Positions 1 to 11,589 of a stretch of 64,000 nt of DNA are shown one piece after another; position 1 is the stretch's first letter; the number at the start of each line of letters is the position of its first letter. A model generated the notes under the pieces. That model was not told the origin of the DNA. It made no database searches and saw nothing but the letters and a program-made list of their open reading frames with translations. The stretch spans positions 14,794,858-14,858,857 of the forward strand of contig OU342633.1 of NCBI GenBank assembly GCA_910589415.1, in the 5' to 3' direction. Position numbers and translations under genes: made by a program. The stretch comes from Malachius bipustulatus (Eukaryota > Arthropoda > Insecta > Coleoptera > Melyridae).

Positions 1-3000
1 ATTTTGTATGTTTTTCGGTGTCCGTTTTCTGCAAGTTGTGTGTATTGGGTATCGCTATATCTATTATATATGTATTTTTGTTTTCTTTGTCTATTAATGT
101 GATGTCTGGTCTGTTATGATGAATTGTTTTGTCTGTGATGATGGCTCTGTCATAGTATAATTTGTGAGTGCTATTTTCTAATACTGTTTGCGGGTTGTAT
201 TTGTAATATGGTGTATACATGTCGATGAGTTTGTACTGAGCTGCGAGTTTTTGATGTATAATGTTCGCCACCTGGTTGTGTCTATGTAGATAGTCGGTTT
301 GTGTAAGTATTCTGCATCCAGCTGTAATGTGTTGTATTGTTTCCTGTGATAAATGACATTTTCTGCATGTATCGTCTGTGATTGTGGTGTCCTTGAGTAT
401 ATGTTTTCTGTAGTTTTTAGTATTTATTGTTTGATCCTGTATAGCAATCATGAACCCTTCGGTCTCCCCAAAAAGGTTCCCACAACAAGCCACTTGTTCG
501 ACGCCTGTTTGTCGACATGGTTCTGGCTCAGCTCATGGGGGTGTCTCCCATGGAGTTCCTTCTGGGTCCACGACTGCTGTTTTGTATTATTATCTGTTAT
601 GTGTAGCTCCAAGTTTTTGTTATGTAGGTTTAAAGGTGTGTTGTTTCTGTCTGCGATATTTACGGCTTTGTGTAGTTTGGACGTGGTTTGTTTTGCGTGA
701 AAGAACTCTCGAAGATTATTTATCTGTTTGTGGTGCAGATTGGGTATGTCAATAAGGCCTCTTCCCCCCATCTCTCTAGGTAGAGTCAGCCTTTCTGTGG
801 CTGATTTAGGATGATGTTGTTTGTGTCTTGTGAGTGTTGTTCGGGTTTTCCTCTGGAGGTCTTCTAAGTCTGTCTGTGTCCATTGTATAACTCCAAACGA
901 GTATGTCAGTGTCGGTACAGCGTATGTGTTTATTGCTTTTATTGTGTTTTTGGCATTCAGTTTTGTTTTTAATATTTGGTTTAGTCTGTTTATGTACGTT
1001 TTTCTTAGTGTTTGTTTTATTTGTGTATGTTCTGTGAGCTTGGCCTGCTGGAAACCAAGATATTTATAGACCTCGCCCTCTTCCATGGATTCAATCTTGT
1101 CGCCATTTTCAAGAGCGAATTCACCTGCCACCAGAGTTCCTTTTTCGATGTTGAGAGTTTTACATTTCTCCAACCCAAACTCCATATGTATGTCCTGTGA
1201 GAATGTGTGTGTAATTTTCAGCAGATGTTGCAGCTGTGTTTGTGTGGATGCGTATAATTTTATATCATCCATGTATAGCAGATGCGACAGAGTATAGTGT
1301 GTTGTTTTGTTGTCTCTGATGTTGAATCCATAATTTGAATTATTCAGCATGTTTGAGAGTGAATTCAAGGCAAGGCAAAACCACAGTGGACTCAATGAGT
1401 CCCCCTGGAATATACCTCGACGTATAGGTATTTCTTCTGTAGTTATAGTTGTTTTATTGAGCGTAAGACGTAGTGTAGTTCTCCAGTGTGTCATAATGTT
1501 CTCGAGGAAGGCGATGAGCGTGGGGTGAATTTTGTAAATGTTTAATATGTGTATCAGCCAAGTATGTGGTGTGCTGTCAAATGCTTTTTTGTAATCTATG
1601 TATGCCATGTTTAATTGTCTATGTTGTCTATGTGCCTGACGCAGAACCACTGAGTCGATAAGGAGTTGTTCTTTGCATCCCATGTGGTTTCTGCGGCATC
1701 CCTTCTGCTGTTCTGTGAGTGCGTTATTGTTTTCCAGATGAGAGTATATTTTGTTTGTTATGTTTGAAGTCAGAATTTTGTAAATTGTTGGGAGACATGT
1801 TATTGGTCTGTATTGTGTAGGGTTTTCTGTATTATTGTTTTTTGGCATCATATATGTGATGCCCTGTGTAAAGAATGCAGGCGTGTTCTGCGGATTATTG
1901 AGGATATCTGTAAAATGTGTGGCCAGTTTCGGATGTAGGCATGTGAACTTCTTGTACCAGAAGTTATGGATGTTGTCTATCCCGGGTGCCTTCCAGTTAT
2001 GAATGTTTTTGATTGTATCGCTTATGTCTCGTGGTGTAATCTCGCTGAATTGCATGTCTGTGATGTTTTGTGTATGTTTTTCCTCCTCTCTGATCCAACT
2101 CGCGTCCTTGCTATGCTGGACCGGATTGGACCAAAGGGACGACCAGTATCGTGTGAGTTCTTCTCTTGTGGGTGTTTCATAGTTATTTTTCTGTGAACTA
2201 TTTTGATTCATGTTTCTATAGAATATTTTTTCGTTTTCTGTAAACTGTTTGTTGTGTTGTTTTCGCTGAGTGCATGTTCTGTATCTACGTAGTCTTTGCG
2301 TTTTGGCTGCAAGTTTCTGTTTTAAGGTGTCCATGTATTCAGTGATGTGTTGGTTATGATGTTCATGTTTTGTGTGAGTTTTTACTGTCTTGAAAATGTG
2401 GTGCATATGCTTCATCAGTGTTTTGGATCTATTATTTTGTAGATATTGTGTGAGCCGGCCCAGATTTCGTCGAATTTCGTCTATCTGCGATTCAAGCCGA
2501 CGCTCCCAGGCCGGTTTGTTTTGTTTATGTTGTGTCTGCGAGTCCTGAGGTCTTGTTTTTAGGCCATGATACCTAACTACCGCTACTGCTGCAGTATATA
2601 TCAGTGTGTGTGTATCTGTCAGTGTGGGATCTTCCCGTATATGTTGTGGGAGTATATACTTATTCATGTATTGAAGAGTTTTTTCGAGTTTAGATGATGT
2701 ATGTATCTTGGGTATTTTGTGTCTTTTTGCTGGGTCCGTTCCTGTGAATTGTAACAATGCTGTTTGCAATGAGTTCTCAAGGGCCTCAACAAGCTCAGTG
2801 TCCATGGTCTCCTGTGTATTTATTGTTTCTTTCGTGAGGCTGTATGCTAATGTTGTATCTCTGTTGTCTTCATGAGGTGTACTTGCGGTTTCTTCTATCT
2901 GCGTATTTGTAGTATTTTCCCGTTGTTGCAACTCTTGAGCAACCTGCTGTTTAATGTTCTCGAGTGTTGTCTGCGGAATGAGGTTACGTGCTACGATTGC

Positions 3001-3030
3001 TCTTCGCTGGTCAGCTATCCTCTGCTCAAA
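1..3030 (-). pseudogene. R4/Dong-like RT-endonuclease ORF, one frameshift
   Basis: About 860 codons are open from near 3030 down to 448. Visible RT motifs are RPITCL, KGCRRNHMGCKEQ, AYIDYKKAFD and the catalytic LLYMDDIKLYA. Past the RT comes HPHELSQNHVDK, typical of the R4 linker. Near position 478 a single-base change moves the frame, so the long ORF stops at 448. In the other frame the protein continues to the window start. That part has a CCHC-type finger (CRKC followed by H and C) and a KPD/RPD-type nuclease signature, RPDITLID followed by IDIAIPN, as in restriction-like endonucleases. So the copy is probably inactive but only lightly damaged. The start codon is uncertain because no ATG lies at the obvious 5' end. 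Confidence 0.82.
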
Positions 3031-3035
3031 TGCTC
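1..3035 (-). mobile_element. R4/Dong-like non-LTR retrotransposon, 3' part beyond window
   Basis: Site-specific-type LINE on the minus strand. Reverse transcriptase lies in the middle and a restriction-like endonuclease at the C-terminus, the order known for the R2/R4 group. The 5' side abuts a TAA (TTA on plus) microsatellite at 3044-3093, and Dong elements are known to target TAA repeats. The coding frame opens within about 10 bases of that repeat, so the copy is 5'-truncated or very compact. The window edge cuts the endonuclease. A related 3' fragment sits at 26.75-27.43 kb, also between TAA repeats, and a 5' fragment at 11.6-12.5 kb. Confidence 0.85.
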
Positions 3036-3042
3036 AAATATA

Positions 3043-3043
<1 letters not shown>

Positions 3044-3091
<48 letters not shown>

Positions 3092-3093
3092 TA
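3044..3093. repeat. (TTA)n microsatellite, TAA target of Dong-like element
   Basis: About 16 perfect TTA units followed by an imperfect T-rich stretch to about 3113. It lies directly upstream of the R4/Dong-like ORF, read on the minus strand, and matches the known TAA preference of Dong elements. Confidence 0.95.
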
Positions 3094-3624
3094 TTTATTA
3101 TTTTTTTTTTTACATTTTAGCGATACATTTTTATACACTAGATAAATTCGCCTAAGCTATTTAGCTTGTGTTGCGAACTATGCACCTTTATTTTTACCTT
3201 TTATTATCCTAACAATATAATTGATATCATAGAGAGCTATTAAAATAAATACTAGAATTAGAGGTTGAGGAGGCAGGAAAATAGTCAGTACTCCTAGAGA
3301 ATACAGCCTCTAAACAGAGTCAGTGAGACCAACAAATATTCATTACTCAAGTCCAAGAATCTTCGCTATATTGTCATACCTCTGGTCAAGAAATGAGATT
3401 ATGCGTTTTTTGAGGATTTTTCTTGACTTGGTTTCTTTAATTTCCTTTGGTAGGCAATTATAAAGTTTTGGTGCATGGAAAAACAGACTTCTTTGCGATT
3501 TCGATCTCTTAAACAACGGGATTGATAATAATTCGTCATATACCTGCCTGGTTGCATAAGAATGAGCCCGTTTTGTGAATTTATTGAAATTCTTGGTAAC
3601 CCACAAAATAGCTTGATACATGTA

Positions 3625-4267
3625 CCGGGTGTCCCAACACTAGTGTCCACCCCCTAAATAGAGCTTAATTTTGAAGATAAAAAATTGAAACTTTGAGGAT
3701 TTGTGTACTTGATATAGGACCACGGAATGGCATAATTAGTTTCATTAAAAAACATTTTTAATATATTTTTAATGATCACCTTCTTCATGAGTCCATACTA
3801 CGACACTGTCCAGTGCAGGCTCAGTGTGCCGGCTAGCCCAGCAAGAGCCGTCCTTCTATTTATTTCGGCCTTATTTACTTTGTCATAAAACTTATTGCAC
3901 CTACCGTTTTCAGATTATTTTGATTATATTGTTCAGATTATATTGTCTACCTGTCATTGCTATATAATTATATTTTATTTAATTAAAGCCTTATAATTAG
4001 TTTTTTCACATTTCTTTCAAGCAATATTGATTTTATTAATCGATTTCTACGTATGTATTGAAAAAAAAATATTTTTTTTTTCGACAATTTACCACCATCT
4101 TACAGTTTTTTATCGCTGGCGCCCGAACTAATTTTTTTTTTAATGAAACTGATTATGCCATTCCGTGGTCCTATATATATCAAGTACACAAATCCTCAAA
4201 GTTTCAATTTTTTATCTTTAAAATTAAGCTCTATTTAGGGGGTGGACACTAGTGTTGGGACACCCGG
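3625..4267. mobile_element. 643-bp TIR element (CCGGGTGTCCCAACAC ends), TA target duplication
   Basis: Terminal inverted repeats of about 125 bp, nearly identical, beginning CCGGGTGTCCCAACACTAG. TA occurs on both sides (3623-3624 and 4268-4269). No transposase inside, so it is non-autonomous. The TA target suggests Tc1/mariner-type mobilisation. It lies in the 3' part of LINE ORF2, and the LINE reading frame joins cleanly across it. Confidence 0.9.
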
Positions 4268-4899
4268 TACAGTCTCCTTACGGGCAAAATATCTGTCTCC
4301 CTGTATAGTAACTCTGTGGAATACATTGGATTCTTTTTAAATAGTACCTTAATTAACGTTTTTTGAGTCACCACCAATGTCTGCAGTATGCTACTGTACA
4401 TTCCTCCCCATACAAGGATGCAATATCTAACAATTGACTGTGCAAGCGTATCAAACACAATCAATAGTAATTTCTTACTAAGTGTGTCTCTAAGCTGATA
4501 AAATTTATGTGTGAGTCTTCTGAGTCTAACTGCCAGATAAGAGATATGCTCATCCCATCTCAAATGTTGGTCCACCATTACCCCAAGGTACTTTATCGTG
4601 TCTGTTCTGGCAATTTCCAGACAACCACAGTGTTTCTCCGAACAGTTTTGGCCATGGATTTTTATTTTGCTTTTTTGTGGTCGATCGGCAGTAGAAAGTG
4701 AAAAAGTCATAAATTTGGTTTTTTCTACGTTTAAACTCAGTTGATTTACATCAAGCCAATTTTTTATAATCGATATATCTTTCTCAGCTTTCTGATACAC
4801 GCCTTCCCATGTGTCATCATTAAAAACAATGCATGTATCATCAGCGTATGAAATAGTACACCCATTTAGTTGTGCTACGTTGTATATGTTGTTTATATA

Positions 4900-5984
4900 C
4901 AGGGTGTATCTAAATAACACCGAAAAAAATTAAGGGGTGATTCTGTGATGAAAATTAAGGGGGGTATTTGGTATAGAATTTTTCGAAAAAACTCTCCCCG
5001 AAAAAGTTACACCCCTCCGAAGAATTAAGAAAAAATGGTTTTTATTTTTTATTTTCCCTGTATATTAAGCTAAAGACACGAAAATTGGTAAATATTAATT
5101 GTCAATGAAACTACATATTTTGAATTTTTTTCAACCCTGAAGTATGCTTAGAAGGGATTGAAATAGTCAACCCCTAAGATATTTTACCATACAAAATTTT
5201 TTTTTTTATTAAAAATTTTCTCTAAAAAAAACACGGCTGAATAGCTCAATGAATCTACAAACTTTTTTATTTTCACAAGTTGTTTCGCAAACTTAAGCAT
5301 TTACGAGAAAAAAAATAAATGAAATGCATTTTCACAAAGATGAGCTAACGCGAGGATATTTTGCCTTAAGGTCTAGTGGTCTGTGCTTTGCAGTGACATT
5401 CATAAAAACAATAATACTGATAGCATTATTATTGTATTGTTGACCTTCGACAGTTTCTTTTTTCATTCTTTGTTTACTATTGTTTTAGTTGTAAGAATAT
5501 TTGCCTAATTTTTTGGTTGGCTATTGTTCAATAAAACACTATTTATAACATGAGCTTGCAATACATTTATTTTTTTCTCTTAAGTGCGCAAGTTTCAGAA
5601 AAAACTTATGGAGATAAAAAAGTTTGTAGATTAATTGAGCTATTCAGCCGTGTTTTTTTTTTAAAGAAAAATTTTAATCTAAAAAAATTGTAAGGTAAAA
5701 TATCTTAGGGGTTGACTATTTCAAACCCTTCTAAGCATACTTCAGGGTTGAAAAAAATTAAAAATATGTAGTTTCATTGACAATTAATATTTACCAATTT
5801 TCGTGTCTTTAGCTTAATATACAGGGAAAATAAAAAATAAAAACCATTTTTTTTTTTAATTCTTCGGAGGGGTGTAACTTTTTCGGGGAGAGTTTTTTCA
5901 AAAAATTCTATACCAAATACCCCCCTTAATTTTCATCACAGAATCACCCCTTAATTTTTTTCGGTGTTATTTAGATACACCCTG
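4900..5984. mobile_element. 1,085-bp long-TIR element (CAGGGTGTATCTAAA ends), TA target duplication
   Basis: Arms of roughly 430 bp are inverted copies of each other, around a unique centre of about 220 bp. Ends read CAGGGTGTATCTAAATAACA with flanking TA at 4898-4899 and 5985-5986. No coding capacity. It interrupts the LINE RT between the FLIY and NN residues, and the frame joins across it. A second, one-sided copy lies at 59514-60303. Confidence 0.92.
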
Positions 5985-8267
5985 TATATTAAAAATAAAA
6001 TAGGACCCAACACTGTTCCCTGGGGCACACCCCTCGTAATTAGTAAAGGGTCACTCAGTGTATGATTTATTTTCACACGCTGATAACGTCCCTGTAAATA
6101 ATTACTAAATAAATTGAGGGCAGTACCTCTGACACCAATCGACTCTAGCCTATTTTTTAGTGTACGATGGTCAACCGTGTCAAAAGCCTTAGCATAATCT
6201 AAAAATATAGACAGACACTTCGTACCACTATCCAGACTATCAATCACAAACCTATTCAATTCTAGAACTGCATCTTCTGTACTTACACCCTTTTGAAATC
6301 CAAATTGTTTGTCGCTTAATATCTTATTTTCTTCCAGGTAGCCAATCAGTCTCGTCTTTAAACATTGTTCAAATATTTTTGCAAAGTTACTTATTACAGA
6401 AATTGGCCTATAATTCTCACATGCTTTTTTATTACCCTTTTTAAATACAGGCGTCACAATTGACTCCTTCATGGCTTCCGGGATCTCACCTGTTTGCAGT
6501 ATAATATTTATAATGTGAGTTAGAGGAGCCAATATATGTAAATGAATGTGCTTTATTGTCTTTGAGGATATTTTGTCTTTTCCACTAGCTGCTCCTATTT
6601 TCAAACCAAATATATATTTTATAATTTCAGTTCTCGTTACGGGGTACAAAAATAGAGAGCCGACCTGTGACGTATTTCTTTTTTGACTAATCTCTTCGTA
6701 ATTCTTTGTATGTCCCGCCACTCTTAAAGATTCACCTACTCTGATGAAATATTTGTTAAAATGGTCTACCAAACTTTTTTCATCTTTAATATTATGGCCC
6801 TTTTCATCAGTAATGTTTTGGATATGAAATCTATTTTTCTCTTTACAGCCTGAAACTTCGCCTATTACCTGCCAGACTTCCCTGTAATTTCCATTTGCAT
6901 TTTTAATTTTGTTCCTGTAATATTCATTTTTTGTTCTTCTTAATAAACTATTATAATAATTTCTATAATTTTTATACTCATTATATTTTTCAATACTATA
7001 GTTCTTTAATAACTTTTTCTTCATTTTATCCCTTTGGTCCCTGCATTTGATTAAATCTACAGTCATCCATGGTTTCAGTGTTTTCAACTTCCTATTTACT
7101 TTAATTTGTTTGGTATTTTTTTCGATATAAAAGTTTAATTTATTTATGAATACATTATAACTATATATAGAATTTTCACTTTGTAAAATTTCCGCCCAAC
7201 TTTCATTTTTTAGGTCTTCATTAAGATAAAAATAATCTAACCTATTAAATGTCTGAGACACATTTTCTTTAACTTTTTTTAAACCCTCAGTCCTTTTTTT
7301 CAGATTTAAAATAATGCAGTCATGATCTGTAAGAGCTACCTCAAGTAAAAACGATCTAATGTTCAATTTTTTGTTTATACTCTTATTTAGGCATCCAACA
7401 AAAAAATGATCTAACAAACTGCTCTGATCTTTAGTTTTTCTCGTGGGTACATCAACATATGGAAACATGTCGTGTTTATTTAGTATGTTTAGATAGTCAG
7501 TCACATTCGTATTCCCTATGTCCAAAAGGTCAATATTTATATCTCCACAAAAAATTTCAATATCACCCTTCCTTTTATTCTGGTAATAATCATCTAAATC
7601 TGCAATGAAATCCCGAACATTGGTAGATGGAGGCCTATAACAAGCGGTTATTTCACAAGTACAATCAGGCAAGGTACATGAGATCCTCAGTATCTTAATT
7701 TGACCCAGATGTATTACTTCAACTGAAGAAAATATCCCATCCCTCACATAAGCTACTGTTCCATCATTTTGATTGAACGTCGAGTTGCTATATAGTATCG
7801 TAAATTCAGGTATAGTAAAATCACTCACCTCGTCTATTTTCCATGTTTCAGTCAGTATAATCACATCAATATTTTTCGTGTCCAGTGTATTTAGATATAA
7901 CAACAGCTCATCAAAATTGTGATTAATTGATCTTATGTTAAAATGCACTACATTTAATATCCTACCAGTTTTTAATAATTTGTAGCCTTCATTAATGTCT
8001 CCGAAAATCTTTGTTCCTACCTCCTCGCTCTCCTCAATTATTATATGATCTAAAATATCTAAATTACTATCCATGTTATATTCACATACAATTTCATATA
8101 ATCAAATGAAAATAAAATAACAACAGCCCAGATTCTATAAAGTTTAAATGAATTTCCCTTATTGCTGAATATAAAAAAATAAAGAATTTCTTAGAATCAA
8201 AAATGTCAATGATCAAGCCATTCACTCTCTAGCAGCACCATACCCCTTTTCTTGAATTTTTATTTAG

Positions 8268-8900
8268 TTAAATTTTCAGTTTTGAGATATTTTCAATATC
8301 TTCGAGTTTTTTTATTTGATGTTTCTTATTCTGTGTCTTGCAATATATTTTACCGTCTAGACACCACACATTTTTCTTTCCTATCTTCTCAACCGTCTTC
8401 TTCAGTAAATCGTGATAATATTTAGTTAAATCATCCATAATTACAATTTTTGTGCCTTTTAGTAGTCTTCTCTTCTTCATGATTTCTTGTTTTTGTTTGT
8501 ATTGGTTGAAACAGATAATTATTGCTCTGTTGCTGTCCGTCACCTTACTTCCCAAGCGATAGCAGTTCTCGATATCCTCTTCTTTAAATTCTAATTCTGT
8601 TTCTTCATTTATTTCTTCAATTATATTTTTCCCTGAGCTTCCCTCTGGTACTCCATAGATTCTTATATTGTTCCTTCTTGAAAATTGCTCCATTTTTATT
8701 AATTTCTGGTTTAATAGCCCGTAGTCATCCACCAGTGTTTTCATTTTATTATCAGCTTCTTTGAATTTTTCATTTATTGCAAGTTTACCGCCTATCTTAA
8801 CTGCTATACTTGATAAGAATGTATCGTCCTTATACATTTCTTTAATTGTTTCTTGTATTATCATCCTTATATCGCTCAACTGTGATTGTGTAAAAGGCAT
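8268..8900 (-). CDS. LINE ORF1 protein, coiled-coil/RRM-like
   Basis: A 210-aa open frame, 193 bases upstream of ORF2 on the same strand. The N-terminal half (residues about 40-80) is rich in K, E, L and N and probably forms a coiled coil. It leads into FSRRNNIRIYGVPE, the start of the RNA-binding fold seen in L1-type ORF1 (Transposase_22) proteins. A basic C-terminal half follows. Known role of the family: RNA chaperone that coats the LINE transcript. The frame is intact with an ATG start at 8900. It has no zinc knuckles, unlike the ORF1 of the LINE at 38.8-39.1 kb. Confidence 0.75.
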   Translation of the reverse strand: MPFTQSQLSDIRMIIQETIKEMYKDDTFLSSIAVKIGGKLAINEKFKEADNKMKTLVDDYGLLNQKLIKMEQFSRRNNIRIYGVPEGSSGKNIIEEINEETELEFKEEDIENCYRLGSKVTDSNRAIIICFNQYKQKQEIMKKRRLLKGTKIVIMDDLTKYYHDLLKKTVEKIGKKNVWCLDGKIYCKTQNKKHQIKKLEDIENISKLKI

Positions 8901-9049
8901 TTTATATATAATAGTTCACACTCGTTTATCTGTTTATTTTCACAAATTTTGAATAATTAACTTCACTCTCTACACTGTTTATTTTGACTTTTACCTGGAG
9001 ACGATGCTACTAGCTGCTTGCTCTCACAGCGACATCAATTCGAATCTTA

Positions 9050-10565
9050 TTATTACAATTTGAAAAGAGTCAAGAAACATTCTATGTGACTCAATGAAAA
9101 ATAAAAGAAAATACCACATATACCTAACAATGTTATACACACAAGACAAGTAAAATGCACAAAAATATACAGAGCAAAAAAGAGGGAGAGAGTCAAATTG
9201 AACATGAATTACCCAATCTAACCGAAGGCAGCCAACCACGCAACACAGCTCCTATCCAGATGATAGGCCAAAGTCGTCCAAGCGACGCTTAAAGGCACCG
9301 ACGCTTGGAGCGGCGACAACCTCCGGAGGTAGTCGATTCCAAATTTCAAAAACTCGGTTTGACAAGAATTCTTGTCTGAGTCGGAATCTGAAACTCTCCT
9401 TAGCAAGCTTAAATTGATGCCCCCGAAGCCGCGTTTCGCTGAGGGGGAACATAAATGAAAGGTCAACACCGAAGAGTCCGCTAATCGCCCTGTAAGTCGT
9501 AATTAGATTTCCACGAGTCCTCCGGTCCGCAAAAGAAGGAAGACCCAGGACCGCCAGACGCTCGGGGTAGCCAGGACGCATGTATCCAAAAGGAATTCTA
9601 GTAGCCAGTCTCTGAGTTGACTCCAGCAATTCCCCGTCCCTGACAAGTTGGGGATACCATACCTGGCCGGCGTGCTCCAAGATGGGTCGAACATAATGTT
9701 TTATAAAGGGCAACGAAAGTTTTGGGGGAGCAGCCGTGGAACGCTCTGCCCATCAAATAAAGCAGTCTGTTACATCTTCGGGAAACGGATAAAATATGTT
9801 GAGACCAGGACAGATTGTTAGACACCAGGAGACCAAGATCGTTATGAACAGGAACACTGGTGAATAAACGGCCATTGACTGTGTAGTCGCTTAGAGGCAG
9901 ACGCCAGTCGGAGATCACAGTCAAATCATTAACAATAATTTGCATGTCCGAAAGAGGATTACCGTATAACTTTAAATCATCTGCAAAAAGGGCATGTTTA
10001 GACCTAATAGAGGTTGACAGGTCAGAAATATACAAAATAAAGAGAATTGGTCCCAGGACAGAGCCCTGCGGAACCCCGCTAACCGACTGTCTGATGGACG
10101 AAAGATCAGATCCAACCCTTACAGAAAAAGTTCTGGATGTTAAGAAATCTTCCAGCCACTTCAGTGACAAACTGCACACACCGAAATGGTCCAGCTTGTG
10201 AACAAGTCTACGCACTGGCACCCTATCGAAGGCTTTTGAAAAGTCTAGGTACAGGACATCGACGGGCTGCCTGTCATCAATGGCACGAGTCCAGTCGTTC
10301 ACGCATGTCATCAGATTGGTAAGAACCGATCGACCAGGCATGAAACCATGTTGCTCGGAAGATATAAAGTTGTTGTCAGTAACAATTGAAAGAAGTCTGG
10401 ATACGAAGACCCTTTCAGCCAGCTTGGCTACTACGGAGAAAAGGCTAATTGGCCTGTAATTGTCAAGGTCTCCCTTGTCGCCCTTCTTGAATATTGGGGT
10501 TACTATAGAATGTCGCCACGGTGTCGGGATCCTGCCATCATCAAAGGATCTCTGAAACACGGAAC
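9050..10565 (-). pseudogene. 5'-truncated CR1-like LINE RT fragment, frameshifted
   Basis: Read on the minus strand. RT motifs: TPIFKKGDKGDLDNYRPISL, LYLDFSKAFDRVP, SGVPQGSVLGPILFILYI and the catalytic FADDLKLYG (10560 to about 9700). A frameshift near 9710 moves to a frame coding YVRPILEHAGQVWYP, ERLAVLGLPSF and NRVFEIWNRLPPEVV, the usual C-terminal domain, with stop at 9252. The endonuclease is missing. A 3' untranslated tail probably extends to about 9050. It meets an unrelated LINE fragment at about 10565-10590. Confidence 0.8.
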
Positions 10566-10587
10566 ACAGGGGAGCAGATCGAAAACC

Positions 10588-11300
10588 CTAGAAATTTGCT
10601 CGAGACTCCCCATGGTGTTCAACTGCTCTGTTCCACAGTTCTGTTACGTAGGTGAGGAGGTCTCCAGTTGATCTCTGTTTGTGGAAGCCGTACTGGCGTT
10701 TACTGATTATATTAGCTCCTCCCAAGTACTTTAAAAGGTGTTGGTTAATAGATTTCTCCATGATCTTAGATATTACTGAGAGCAGTGCCACTGGCCGGTA
10801 GTTGTTTGGTATGGTCTTTTTGCCATTCTTGGGAATAGGCTGGACTCGTGCGCATTTCCAGAAGGAAGGAAATATTCCTTTTTTTTTAAGACAGATTGAA
10901 AAGTCGGCAGAAAACAGGTGACAGCTCAGGGGCGCATTTTTTAAGTACAATAAAGGGTACATCATCGTGATCAGAAACTTTGCTTGGGTTCAAGGATAAC
11001 ATAATGTGCTTTATAACAAGCTGTCGGACGACAATGTCTGATATTTTGGATTCTATGGAAGGGATCATTGGCTGGGTTCTTCCCTGAAAGTCGACGGAAG
11101 AGTATGAAAAAAATACTCCCGCCAACAAATTCGCCTTCTCAGTAGCCGTGGATGCAATAGTTCTGTTTATCTGTGGTGGAATTGTGGATCTGGTGAAGTT
11201 CTGCCCATGCCAGTTAGGATGACTTGAGCAACTTCTCTAGCACAAGCAGAGGATCATTAGATCCGAATTAAATGCGCCACCATGGAAAAGCTCAATAATG
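10588..11300 (-). pseudogene. LINE RT fragment of another family, frameshifted
   Basis: Two overlapping minus-strand frames are joined by a frameshift at the poly-T run near 10880. They carry TNRTIAS-type linker residues, LNPSKVSDHDDVP, VQPIPKNGKKTIPNNYRPVA, ISKIMEKSINQHL and RQYGFHKQRSTGDLL. These are RT blocks 1-3. The copy ends at EHHGES, just before the catalytic aspartate block, where it meets the fragment at 9.05-10.57 kb. No endonuclease is recognised upstream. The family is uncertain (Jockey/R1/I-type). Confidence 0.65.
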
Positions 11301-11589
11301 TATCCCGAGTTCTTCCCATTTGGCCGATCTACAGGGGGAGTCAGTTTTTGTAGCAGGACTTCACCAGTTTATAGAAAAACTGTTTTAAGGAATAAAAGTT
11401 TCCATAAACATATGTCGGATCGGAAAAGCTTATAAAGAAGATACAAGGTGTTGAAAAAAAAGAACCGCCCGATTGTCTGTCAATATGTTGATCCGCCTGT
11501 TTCTATAGGCCCTCTTGTTGTTCTCTCTTATTCAGTGTAGCATGGCATAATTTTTGATTGAAATAATGCTGTGCTGAAGACAGTCAGTC

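Larger units (their letters stand above)
3343..8074 (-). pseudogene. LINE ORF2 (APE endonuclease-reverse transcriptase), split by two insertions
   Basis: Starts with ATG at 8074. N-terminal APE-type endonuclease: FNIRSINHNFDEL, ILTETWK, CGDINIDLLD and TDHDCIILN, roughly residues 40-240. RT: TPVFKKGNKKACENYRPIS, FLDYAKAFDTVDH and RGVPQGTVLGPILF up to 5987; it resumes at 4897 with the catalytic YADDT block. The C-terminal piece at 3622-3343 carries FFHAPKLYNCLP, a common LINE ORF2 tail. Total coding length is about 1,000 codons if both insertions are ignored, normal for the group. Every base outside the insertions keeps one frame, so both insertions are probably younger than most point decay here. 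Confidence 0.85.
3160..9010 (-). mobile_element. Two-ORF CR1/Jockey-superfamily LINE with two nested TIR elements
   Basis: LINE on the minus strand: ORF1 at 8268-8900 and ORF2 from 8074 to 3343 (APE endonuclease, RT, C-terminal domain). Two inverted-repeat elements (4900-5984 and 3625-4267) interrupt ORF2. Removing each with one TA copy restores the frame exactly, and I see no other stop in ORF2. The 5' end is near 9000 and the 3' end somewhere around 3150-3300, neither precisely placed. The clade within the CR1/Jockey group is not certain. Confidence 0.85.

Noticed and set aside
3041..3120. TTA run read as an isoleucine or tyrosine repeat protein
   Set aside because: Microsatellite read in frame; it is the Dong-like target.
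4117..4140. TGGCGCCCGAAC, resembling a retroviral primer-binding site
   Set aside because: It lies in the centre of a 643-bp inverted-repeat element with no LTR or pol nearby; probably chance.
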